Assembly: GCA_964452725.1 (NCBI GenBank)
Contig: CAYVMX010000013.1
Coordinates: forward strand, 1 to 30,811
Length of the DNA: 30,811 bases
Source of the DNA: CAYVMX01 sp964452725
GTDB lineage: Bacteria > Patescibacteriota > Gracilibacteria > JAHISY01
Direction of reading: 5' to 3'
Positions within the stretch are counted from its first letter, which is position 1; each line of letters starts with the position of its first letter. Below, piece after piece: positions 22,635-29,843 of this stretch. The notes beneath the pieces are model-generated. The model worked only from the letters and a program-made list of their open reading frames with translations, did not search any database and was not told the origin of the DNA. The translations under genes and the position numbers were made by a program.

Positions 22635-23828
22635 ATGTCGAAGCAAACCATACAGGATATCGATGTCAAAGGTAAGCGTGTACTTGTACGTGTTGATTTC
22701 AATGTACCCTTGAACGATGGCAGAGTCATCGATGATACTCGTATTCGAGAAGCGTTGCCTACTATTCAGTACTTACTAGAGCAGCAAGCCAGAGTAATCC
22801 TCTTGAGTCATCTCGGACGGCCAAAAGGAAAGGTTGTAGAGAAATATCGTCTCGATCCGGTGGCTGAAGTCTTAGCAAGATTGTTAAAAAAGAAAATTCA
22901 AAAAGTAAATGACTGTATTGGTCCAGCGGTCAAAAAAGCCATTGAAAATTTACAAACAGGTGAAGTGCTCATGTTGGAAAACACTCGTTTTCATTCTGAA
23001 GAAATAACCAATGACCCTGCTTTTGCTGCCGAACTAGCTAGCTATGGTGACATTTTTATTCAGGAGGCCTTTGGTGTAGTACATCGTGACCAAGCGTCTG
23101 TTGTCGGTATTGCTAAGCATTTAAAGACTGTTGCTGGCTTCTTGGTAAAGAAAGAGATTGACGAGCTAGGCAAACTATTCCAAGCACCTAAAAAACCACT
23201 GGTGCTCGTGATTGGTGGTGCGAAGATTGATACAAAGATTGGTATTCTCAGAGCTTTCTTACCGCTGGCAGACACGATCCTGCTCGGCGGCGGCTTGGCC
23301 AATACTTTTCTCGCAGCAGAGGGATTTGAGATTGGTAAGAGTCTGTATGAGGAGAATAAGCTTGAAATTGCGCGTGAGATCCTCATGGAAGCAGCGCAGC
23401 TCGGTGATAAATTGATCTTACCTAGCGATGTAGTGTGTGCCGATGCAACAGCAGAGCCAACAGACAATACACCGACTGTGGATTTACACACTAGCGCAGT
23501 GAGCTGCAATCTTTCGATTTATGATATTGGCATTGAGACACGTCAGCAGTACGCTGAGTTGATTCAGTCGGCAGGGACGGTGATCTGGAATGGACCACTT
23601 GGCTACTTCGAAAAAAAGCCTTTTGCTGGTGGTACGCAAGTAGTCGCTACAGCTTGTGCACAGACCATGGCTGAGACTTTGCTTGGTGGGGGAGATACCA
23701 TTACGGCACTTAAGCAATTCAAAATCGATATAAACAAATTCACACACGTCAGTACGGGTGGTGGTGCCATGCTGGAGTTCCTCGAAGGCAAGCAGCTACC
23801 AGGACTAGCAGTGATACAGAAAGCCTAG
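22635..23828 (+). CDS. pgk: Phosphoglycerate kinase
   Basis: A 397-residue glycolytic enzyme transferring phosphate from 1,3-bisphosphoglycerate to ADP. N-domain substrate sites: RVDFNVPL, DDTRIREALPT, LLSHLGRPKG and LENTRFHSEE; hinge and C-domain nucleotide sites: LVIGGAKIDTKIG, LLGGGLANTFL, VIWNGPLGYFE, GGGDTITAL and the final HVSTGGGAMLEFLEG. All are intact, and the length is typical. ATG 22626 is also in frame (three more residues, MPL), but 22635 is preferred because the first lies inside a -10-like box. The TAG stop overlaps the stop of the convergent HU gene by 4 nt. Confidence 0.96.
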   Translation: MSKQTIQDIDVKGKRVLVRVDFNVPLNDGRVIDDTRIREALPTIQYLLEQQARVILLSHLGRPKGKVVEKYRLDPVAEVLARLLKKKIQKVNDCIGPAVKKAIENLQTGEVLMLENTRFHSEEITNDPAFAAELASYGDIFIQEAFGVVHRDQASVVGIAKHLKTVAGFLVKKEIDELGKLFQAPKKPLVLVIGGAKIDTKIGILRAFLPLADTILLGGGLANTFLAAEGFEIGKSLYEENKLEIAREILMEAAQLGDKLILPSDVVCADATAEPTDNTPTVDLHTSAVSCNLSIYDIGIETRQQYAELIQSAGTVIWNGPLGYFEKKPFAGGTQVVATACAQTMAETLLGGGDTITALKQFKIDINKFTHVSTGGGAMLEFLEGKQLPGLAVIQKA

Positions 23829-24100
23829 CGAATCGCGTCCTTCAGTGTCTTGCCAGCCTTGAAGGCGGGGACACGTAGTGCAGGGATTTGGATGCGTTCT
23901 GTAGGGTTGCGTGGATTGACTCCACTGCGAGCCTTACGATGACTCACACGAAAAGTACCAAAACCAGTCAGTGTGACGGTCTGACCAGATTTTAGACCAC
24001 TTGTCACTGCGCTGACGAGAGCATCAACCACATCAGCGGCGACTTTCTTGGTGGTACCAGCTGTAGAGGCAGTTGCCTCAATGAGTTCCTGCTTGGTCAT
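23825..24100 (-). CDS. HU-family DNA-binding protein
   Basis: A 91-residue nucleoid protein that bends and compacts DNA as a dimer. It has MTKQELIEATAS, the GFGTFRVSHRKAR segment, and the beta-arm with NPRNPTERIQIPALRVPAFKAGKTLKD (proline at the intercalating position in the arm; written to its motif order). GVNPRNP replaces the usual GRNP. The length is standard for HU. Separate HU from IHF: no partner gene nearby, so HU is assumed. A candidate promoter on the minus strand (TTGCAT, 18 nt, TAGACT) lies about 40 nt upstream, and a GCAGGT/ACCTGC inverted repeat spans the same gap. Confidence 0.93.
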   Translation of the reverse strand: MTKQELIEATASTAGTTKKVAADVVDALVSAVTSGLKSGQTVTLTGFGTFRVSHRKARSGVNPRNPTERIQIPALRVPAFKAGKTLKDAIR

Positions 24101-24166
24101 AGTTACGCAGGTTAAAGAATTACTTTCAGTCTAGACCTGCTTAAAACCAGAATGCAAGTCATCTGT

Positions 24167-24940
24167 CTAGGTCTCTTTTGGTTTGGGAATTGGTGGTGAG
24201 GCAAGCCATTCGGTATGGTCTCGCCGTCGTGGAAAGAGTGGCGCGACGATCTGCCAAATCTCTTCTGTGATGGGCTGAATGGGTTGATTGGCGTTGATAA
24301 CGTGCCAGTTATACTTCTTTGCGAGTTGTTGAAATTGTTTCTGAGCCTTACCAATTAGGCGATCAGAGCTTTCGTGGAGGTGGACTTTTTCTTTACCAGC
24401 AAGGAAACGCTCACCGTCCATGAGGATTTCGAGATCTGGACGATTGAGATATTTATTGACGCTCTCGAGCCAACTGAGATCAGCGCCTTTGGCGCTACCC
24501 CAAGCGAGACCTGTACCGATATAGTCCTCTGCGATGATACTAATACCTTGGTCTAGTTTGCGTCGTAGGATTGGATCGTACTGGTAGCGATTTAGACTGT
24601 ACCACATTTGGAGCTCTTCTTCGCTGACATGCTGACGAAGCTCTTTTTTTACAATACTGTGTGTACGAAAGATTGCATTTTGTTGGCCACTGCGTTTGGG
24701 CATACCAGGGCGTTTGACTTTCGTACCAGGAAAAAAATCAATCAAAGTTTGGACGCTAGATTTTTTCTTACCACGGAGGATTTCATTGAGCATTTTACCA
24801 GTCGGATCTAGATCATAGATCGGGTACTTCACATACTCTACACGTACACCAGCTGTAAGTAGACGTTGAACTAGTAAGTTTGTCTGTGTGCTTTTGCCGA
24901 TATTATTGACACCGTAGAGGGCGATGAATTTACCTTGCAT
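24167..24940 (-). CDS. Thymidylate kinase-like (deoxy)nucleotide kinase
   Basis: A 257-residue P-loop kinase longer than standard Tmk (205-215). Walker A reads GVNNIGKST (10-18) and the substrate region KYPIYDLDPTG fits thymidylate kinases. The usual DRY motif reads EDY (138-140), losing the arginine that contacts phosphate. A basic insertion of about 40 residues (58-100) lies before the EEELQMWYSLNRYQ helix that corresponds to the family LLFxADR helix. It probably phosphorylates dTMP to dTDP, but the substrate could differ. The frame is open to 24985; ATG 24940 is chosen because homology starts there. It lies between a terminator and the HU gene, same strand. Confidence 0.75.
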   Translation of the reverse strand: MQGKFIALYGVNNIGKSTQTNLLVQRLLTAGVRVEYVKYPIYDLDPTGKMLNEILRGKKKSSVQTLIDFFPGTKVKRPGMPKRSGQQNAIFRTHSIVKKELRQHVSEEELQMWYSLNRYQYDPILRRKLDQGISIIAEDYIGTGLAWGSAKGADLSWLESVNKYLNRPDLEILMDGERFLAGKEKVHLHESSDRLIGKAQKQFQQLAKKYNWHVINANQPIQPITEEIWQIVAPLFPRRRDHTEWLASPPIPKPKET

Positions 24941-24961
24941 AAGTAAAAAACATTTTACTGT

Positions 24962-24997
24962 AAAAAAGCGCTTCGTATAGGGCAACGCGCTTTTTTT
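24962..24997 (-). terminator. Terminator of the M23/SLH gene
   Basis: GCGC (24990-24987) and GCGC (24971-24968) flanked by A6/T6 give a 10-bp stem with a 15-nt loop and a T-run on the minus strand, 15 nt after the stop. The symmetric A/T flanks could also end transcription on the plus strand. Confidence 0.75.
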
Positions 24998-25011
24998 GTG
25001 TTCAAGGAAAT

Positions 25012-26973
25012 TTAGATTGCCAAGTCCTCTGTATAGCTAGTTGCGAGTGTTTCGCGTAGGACGATCATGCGATAGATCGTCTCGGCGACCTCGGCGCGAG
25101 TCATACTAAATCCACCATCGAGTTGATCTCCTGAGATGATGTTTTTTTCTGCAGCATAGGCAGCGAAAGGTGCGAACCAAGCATCGACGGACACGTCGCT
25201 ATATGGTGTACTGGTTGGTATGCTGGTTTGAACATTGGCACTACCGATTAAGACTTTCAGATATTCAGCACGATTGACAGTATTGCCTGGACCAAATGTG
25301 CCATCGGGATAACCACCGACGATATCGTGCTGGACAGCACAGCCAATAAACGAACTATACCAAGCGCTGGCTTCTGTGTCGGGGAAGTTTGGGGCGGGTG
25401 CAGTGCTACAATCAACGTTTAGTCCTAGTTCAATCATTTTGAGTGCTTCAACACGACTAACGGTCTGATTGGGTCGGAATGTGCCATCGGGATAACCACC
25501 GATGATTTTTTTATTTTTGAGATAGCTGATTGCTTTGTAGTTTGGGTGAACGATGGAGACATCGTTGAATAATCGAGGACGAATAGTGGAGCTAATACCA
25601 AGTAATGCGCCTTGCTGGGCTTTGACTGTGAAGCTTTGGTCGGCAGGATAGGTTAGCAGTACAGTGGCTTTGCCATCTTGGAAATCATCAGTAGTGATGG
25701 TAGCGGGCGTAAAAGTACCAAAATTCGTCGAAGTAGAAAGAGTTGCCTCACCGGTAAAGTTAGTATTTAAAGTAGGTTCGTCGTTTAGATCGAGAGCCTG
25801 AATAGTGATTTCTTCTGGACTGCCGATTAAGAATTTATCATTGCTGCTAATTGAGAATTTAGCGACTTTACTGATTGAGTCGACAGGTTTTGTTTCAGCT
25901 ATGAGATTAGAAGTGACAATAGGCTCAATAGTCGGACTCTGTGGGTCTGGAGTTGGCTCAGGAGCTACAGGAGTGGGTATAGTGGTAGGATCTGGCTCAG
26001 GAGCTACAGGAGTGAGCGCTGGCTCTGGTGGTGGTGTGACCGCTGTGGCATGGAGATCCGAGCTGGTGCTAGTATCAGTAGCCAAATAACGCTGTACCCA
26101 AAGCATAGGATTGATTGTATTGGCGATAGCTTGATCTTGATTGAGTCCTGATGAGACACCATCGAAAAACGAGACACCAGCTGCGGCTGCTTCTGCTGAA
26201 GAAAACGGCCACCAAGGGTGCCATGGAGCAGTAGCTCTATCAATCTGGAAGTGTAAATGCGGACCAGAGCTAATGCCAGTATTGCCTGAGAGTGCGATTT
26301 GTTCACCACGTGTGACGATTGCTCCTTTGGTGGTTTGGATTTTACCCAAGTGAGAATACGAAGAATAAAGTGTGGCTGTTTCATTGGAGTCGAGTAGTGG
26401 GACATTATCATGACGTACTACTATGTGCTTACCAAAACCACTAGAGCTTTCGACGACTTTTACCACTGTACCGTTGGCGACTACGTAGATGGGAGTTTCT
26501 TCTGGGAGTTTGATGTCGATAGCGAGATGACTGCCTTCGTATTCTTTGCTATTAGTCTCGTAGCTACCCATATAAGGGGTAGCATAAGTTACAAGTTTGT
26601 TTATCAGGGCACGATCAGTCGTGCTGCTCCAGCTGAGGCTCGCTAGCTTTGCACCAAAGATCGCAGGATCATAGTTAGGTAGTGTAATCAGCTTGTCAGG
26701 GGCTAGCGCAGAGGCTACGAGTTGATATTCAGCACCCGAGAGACTAGCCCAGTCGGGGATACTGCGTACAGGTAGCGCTGTGCCATCGAAGGGTGCGGGC
26801 TGTTGAGTATTTAAGATACTTGCCCTAAAATTATTTGTCGCACTCTGTCCAAAAAATACTCCAACACTGAGAATGAGTGTAGCAAGGAGTCCAAGAATAA
26901 TTTTTTTGTGCTCTTGCCAAAAACTTGGTTTTTGACCAGATACAGGTGGAATTATTTTATTTTCAAAGGACAT
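25012..26973 (-). CDS. Membrane-anchored M23 peptidase with three SLH domains
   Basis: A 653-residue envelope protein. A short cytosolic N terminus and one membrane helix (about 24-43) are followed by an M23/LytM endopeptidase domain (about 125-245) with zinc ligands H149, D153 and H241 and catalytic H208 and H239 (HLH). A Pro-rich linker (312-350) contains a TPVAPEP repeat. Next come an Ig-like (Big) domain (about 365-465) and three SLH motifs at about 473-520, 530-578 and 590-640, with IGGYPDGTF and VGGYPDGTF in the first two. It likely cleaves peptidoglycan cross-bridges while the SLH part binds cell-wall polymer or S-layer. All catalytic residues are present, so it should be active. Divergent to tsaE, 49 nt apart. 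Confidence 0.92.
   Translation of the reverse strand: MSFENKIIPPVSGQKPSFWQEHKKIILGLLATLILSVGVFFGQSATNNFRASILNTQQPAPFDGTALPVRSIPDWASLSGAEYQLVASALAPDKLITLPNYDPAIFGAKLASLSWSSTTDRALINKLVTYATPYMGSYETNSKEYEGSHLAIDIKLPEETPIYVVANGTVVKVVESSSGFGKHIVVRHDNVPLLDSNETATLYSSYSHLGKIQTTKGAIVTRGEQIALSGNTGISSGPHLHFQIDRATAPWHPWWPFSSAEAAAAGVSFFDGVSSGLNQDQAIANTINPMLWVQRYLATDTSTSSDLHATAVTPPPEPALTPVAPEPDPTTIPTPVAPEPTPDPQSPTIEPIVTSNLIAETKPVDSISKVAKFSISSNDKFLIGSPEEITIQALDLNDEPTLNTNFTGEATLSTSTNFGTFTPATITTDDFQDGKATVLLTYPADQSFTVKAQQGALLGISSTIRPRLFNDVSIVHPNYKAISYLKNKKIIGGYPDGTFRPNQTVSRVEALKMIELGLNVDCSTAPAPNFPDTEASAWYSSFIGCAVQHDIVGGYPDGTFGPGNTVNRAEYLKVLIGSANVQTSIPTSTPYSDVSVDAWFAPFAAYAAEKNIISGDQLDGGFSMTRAEVAETIYRMIVLRETLATSYTEDLAI
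25954..26014. repeat. Tandem repeat in the Pro-rich linker
   Basis: A 22-nt direct repeat (25954-25975 and 25993-26014) with period 39 nt encodes the two TPVAPEP units of the M23/SLH protein linker. A recent local duplication is likely and the linker length may vary between strains. Confidence 0.7.
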
Positions 26974-27008
26974 TTTGTTTTTGGTTTAAAATATTTTTGT
27001 ATCAGATC

Positions 27009-27037
27009 ATTTTATCAAATTTTGAGTCTTAAATCAA
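27009..27037 (-). promoter_or_regulatory. Promoter of the M23/SLH gene
   Basis: On the minus strand TTGATT (27037-27032), a 17-nt spacer and TAAAAT (27014-27009) form a good sigma70-type promoter, with start near 27002 and a 29-nt leader lacking a Shine-Dalgarno. It overlaps the first codons of tsaE on the other strand. Confidence 0.6.
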
Positions 27038-27492
27038 GTTATATTACGTATTCTGCCGAGGAGACTGAGCTGCTCGGGCAAACGCTCGCTCATGAACTCC
27101 GTGGGTACAAGATTTTGCTTTTTGGGGATTTAGGTGCGGGTAAGACGACTCTGATCCGCGGGTTGGCAGCGGGTCTGGGTGTCGTCGTCAAAGTCAAAAG
27201 TCCGACTTTTGTCTACGAAAAAGTTTATGATATTCAGAAACGGGATTCTTCGTCCATGGCTCAGAACGACAATGGGGAGCTTTTTATTCACTTCGATCTT
27301 TACCGTCTGGAGGCAGTCGACATGGAGCTGGCAGAGCATCTCAAAGAAGCTTTCCAAAACTCTGCTGCGACAGTGGCAGTGGAGTGGAGTGAGCGGCTCT
27401 CGAAAGAGCTGCTGCCAAAGCAAAGAGTCGAGCTAAAACTGGTAGAAGGTGCTGATGGTATACGTAAAATTAGCTCAAAAGTATTTGCCTAA
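27022..27492 (+). CDS. tsaE: tRNA threonylcarbamoyladenosine biosynthesis ATPase TsaE
   Basis: A 156-residue P-loop ATPase that works with TsaB and TsaD in making t6A37 of ANN-decoding tRNAs. The Walker A segment GDLGAGKTTLIRGLA and VKSPTFVYEKVY, HFDLYRL and VEWSERL are diagnostic. The frame is open to 26908 inside the divergent gene; TTG 27022 is chosen because homology begins with SLKSSYITYSAEET. An insertion KRDSSSMAQND (73-83) between the SPTF and HFDLYRL strands is encoded by a repeat element shared with queA. The stop overlaps purL by 23 nt tail-to-tail. TsaB and TsaD are not in the window. Confidence 0.92.
   Translation: MSLKSSYITYSAEETELLGQTLAHELRGYKILLFGDLGAGKTTLIRGLAAGLGVVVKVKSPTFVYEKVYDIQKRDSSSMAQNDNGELFIHFDLYRLEAVDMELAEHLKEAFQNSAATVAVEWSERLSKELLPKQRVELKLVEGADGIRKISSKVFA
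27238..27272 (+). repeat. Repeat element inside tsaE (same family as in queA)
   Basis: Starts with AAACGGGATTCTTCG (27238-27252) and ends GCTCAGAACGACAA (27259-27272); both ends recur in queA. The ATTCT/AGAAY ends form a small inverted repeat. It is read in frame as KRDSS...AQND and adds about 11 residues to a loop of TsaE. Confidence 0.8.
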
Positions 27493-29818
27493 GCCCTTCG
27501 TTCCAGATTTCTTCGAGCTTAGAGATCTTTTCTTGGACGAGCACTTTGCGAGAGCCAGCGATTACCAGCTCTGGTTCGGCAGACACCTGACCAATGATAC
27601 TGAGTTCAACATTGTTTTTAGTAGCGAGTGTGCCAAGCTGGGAGAGGTTCTTCGGTGCGACCTCCAGTAGGAAGCCGGGGTTTTCTGCGAATAAATTCGT
27701 CCAAGAATTTCCAGTCCAATCAGCTAAATCGAGAGTCAAGCCGAGCTGGGTACCAAATGCCATTTTACACACGGCTACTCCGACGCCACCACGGTGGATA
27801 TCGCGCGCAGAGGCTAGCCAGCCCTGCCTTGCAGCTTTGAGTACAGTCTGGACTTCACGCTTGATCGAACCAAGATCGAGTGTAAAAGTTTTGCTCGAGC
27901 TTTTCCGCAAGCTATCTAGTAGGGTACTACCACCTAGATTTTTGGTACGTTTTCCGACGAGTACGAGGGCATTGCCAGCTACTTGGAGCTTGCTTGGTAT
28001 GGCCTTGTTCGCATCGTCTAGCTTTCCGAAGCAGCCGACGATCGCACTAGGGTTGATACTCTGATTGCCATTTTGGTTGTACAGGCTTACATTGCCACTG
28101 ACGAAAGGTGTCTGGAGTGTCTCAGCAGCTCGTCGTAATCCAGCGATACCATCTACTAGCTCTGCCATCTGCGCGGAGCGTTCAGGATTGCCATAGTTTA
28201 GACAGTCGGTGAGAGCGAGCGGTGTCGCACCTGCGGCCACTACATTCGTGATTGCCTCCACGACGGCGTGCTGGGCTTGGAGCTGCGCTGAGTATCGCCC
28301 TAGCGTGCTGGAGCCGCCGAGCCCGATGGCGATCCCGATCTGCTTTAGCTTCGCTGGAGCAGAGGTATTCGCTAGCGGTCGGACGATACCACAGCCACCG
28401 AGTCCGGCATCTGTGCTGGTCGCGCCTTGGACTTGCTTGTCGTATTGCTCGTAGATCGGGGCACGGTTGGCGATTTGAGGGTTCTTTAGGAGTTTTCGTA
28501 GTACCTTGGTTAGGTTGAGCTGTCGCCAGTCGGGTGGATTGTCTCGGACTTTGGCTTTTGCACGCTTGTACTGTCGGCAATAGCTGAGCCCCTCGGTGAG
28601 TACACTGGGTGGTGTATCGACGAGTTTCTCGCCGTGGTAGCGCAATACGTAGTTGCCAGACTTTACTTTGCCCACGACGCTGGCACGTGCACCTGCTGCG
28701 ATACGCGGCAGTTCCCACTTTTGGTTGTAAGTGTCGAGTATTAGCTTCGTTGCTTTTGGGTGGCAAATCCAACAAAACCGCTCCTGAGTCTCGGCACAGG
28801 CGATCACGTGTGGCGGGAAGTCGCCTTTGGCGGTGTGGATCTTTTCTAGATCGATCTCCGCACCGAAGCCACTAGGCTCGACCTGCTCGACACTGGCGCA
28901 GACGTTGCCACCGGCACCCATATCTTTGAAGCTGACTTTATCCAGTAGTTTGCGTTTCTTTAGCTCATTGAATAGATCATAAGTAGAGACTAGCAGGTGG
29001 CGTTCGAGAAAGGGGTTGGGTTCTTGGACAGCACCTTTGTTTGCCTCTGCGTTGGCTTCACTCAGATCGCTACTGGCGAAGCTCGCTCCACCGAAGCCAC
29101 TGCGGTCGGTTGGTTTACCCACGATGATAATGTCGTAGCCGACGCGCGCCGCCTCCTCGGGTACGTAGCTATGGATTATCTCATCATCACGTAACACTCC
29201 GAGTGCTAGTACATTTACCAGACAGTTTGCATCGAAGCTCGGGTCAAACTCTAGATCACCACCGAGATTGGGTACGCCGAGCGGATTGCCATAGCCGGCG
29301 ATACCTCTGACTACCTCGCGCGTGAGCCAGCGTGTCAAATGTTTACTTGGATCACCGAAACGCAACGGATCGAGCACACCGATGACTCGCGCGCCCATAC
29401 AGAGGATATCGCGGACACAGCCACCCACGCCTGTCGCTGCGCCCTCGTAAGGAACGAGCTGGCTGGGGTGATTGTGGCTTTCGTGACCGACGACGAGACC
29501 CCAGCGGTGCTTACCCTCCCGTGCGATCTCGATGATACCAGCGTCCTCACCTGGTCCGAGGATCACGTTTTTACCCTTGGTCGGCAAATGCTTCAAATGT
29601 CGACGACTGCTGCGATAGCTACAGTGTTCGCTACCCTGGATAGAGAGTACAGTCAGCTCGGTCAGCGTGAGAGGTCGCCCGATTTCCTTTTGGAAATGTT
29701 TAGCTTCGGCGATCGAAAGAGCAATTTGGTTTGCCTTAAGTGTTTTGGCAGCAGACTTTTCGTTCAACATTAGGAAATCGAAAGTCGGTTCGTGATGCTG
29801 GGGGGTTTTCACAGACAC
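27470..29818 (-). CDS. purL: Phosphoribosylformylglycinamidine synthase, large subunit (small-type PurL)
   Basis: A 782-residue single-subunit-type PurL, for the fourth step of purine synthesis (FGAR to FGAM), which needs PurS and PurQ; neither is in the window. N-terminal half: SIQGSEHCSYRSSR, GHESHNHPSQ, PYEGAATGVGGCVRDILCMGA, GGASFASSDLSE and the FKDMGAGG nucleotide/phosphate sites. The second half repeats the AIRS-like fold: GGCGIVRPLA, AQHAVVEAITN and FVSGNVSLYN. It is slightly longer than common small PurL. GTG 29818 opens it; an in-frame ATG at 29770 would remove 16 weakly conserved residues. It is divergent to queA with a 25-nt gap and overlaps tsaE by 23 nt. Confidence 0.94.
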   Translation of the reverse strand: MSVKTPQHHEPTFDFLMLNEKSAAKTLKANQIALSIAEAKHFQKEIGRPLTLTELTVLSIQGSEHCSYRSSRRHLKHLPTKGKNVILGPGEDAGIIEIAREGKHRWGLVVGHESHNHPSQLVPYEGAATGVGGCVRDILCMGARVIGVLDPLRFGDPSKHLTRWLTREVVRGIAGYGNPLGVPNLGGDLEFDPSFDANCLVNVLALGVLRDDEIIHSYVPEEAARVGYDIIIVGKPTDRSGFGGASFASSDLSEANAEANKGAVQEPNPFLERHLLVSTYDLFNELKKRKLLDKVSFKDMGAGGNVCASVEQVEPSGFGAEIDLEKIHTAKGDFPPHVIACAETQERFCWICHPKATKLILDTYNQKWELPRIAAGARASVVGKVKSGNYVLRYHGEKLVDTPPSVLTEGLSYCRQYKRAKAKVRDNPPDWRQLNLTKVLRKLLKNPQIANRAPIYEQYDKQVQGATSTDAGLGGCGIVRPLANTSAPAKLKQIGIAIGLGGSSTLGRYSAQLQAQHAVVEAITNVVAAGATPLALTDCLNYGNPERSAQMAELVDGIAGLRRAAETLQTPFVSGNVSLYNQNGNQSINPSAIVGCFGKLDDANKAIPSKLQVAGNALVLVGKRTKNLGGSTLLDSLRKSSSKTFTLDLGSIKREVQTVLKAARQGWLASARDIHRGGVGVAVCKMAFGTQLGLTLDLADWTGNSWTNLFAENPGFLLEVAPKNLSQLGTLATKNNVELSIIGQVSAEPELVIAGSRKVLVQEKISKLEEIWNEGLRQILLS

Positions 29819-29843
29819 AATAAAAAAGTAGGCTTATCTTAAC

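Noticed and set aside
28182..28775. 197-residue minus-strand frame inside purL
   Set aside because: Lies wholly within the purL coding region in another frame, Arg/Gln/Pro-rich with no family motifs; a shadow of the GC-rich stretch of purL.
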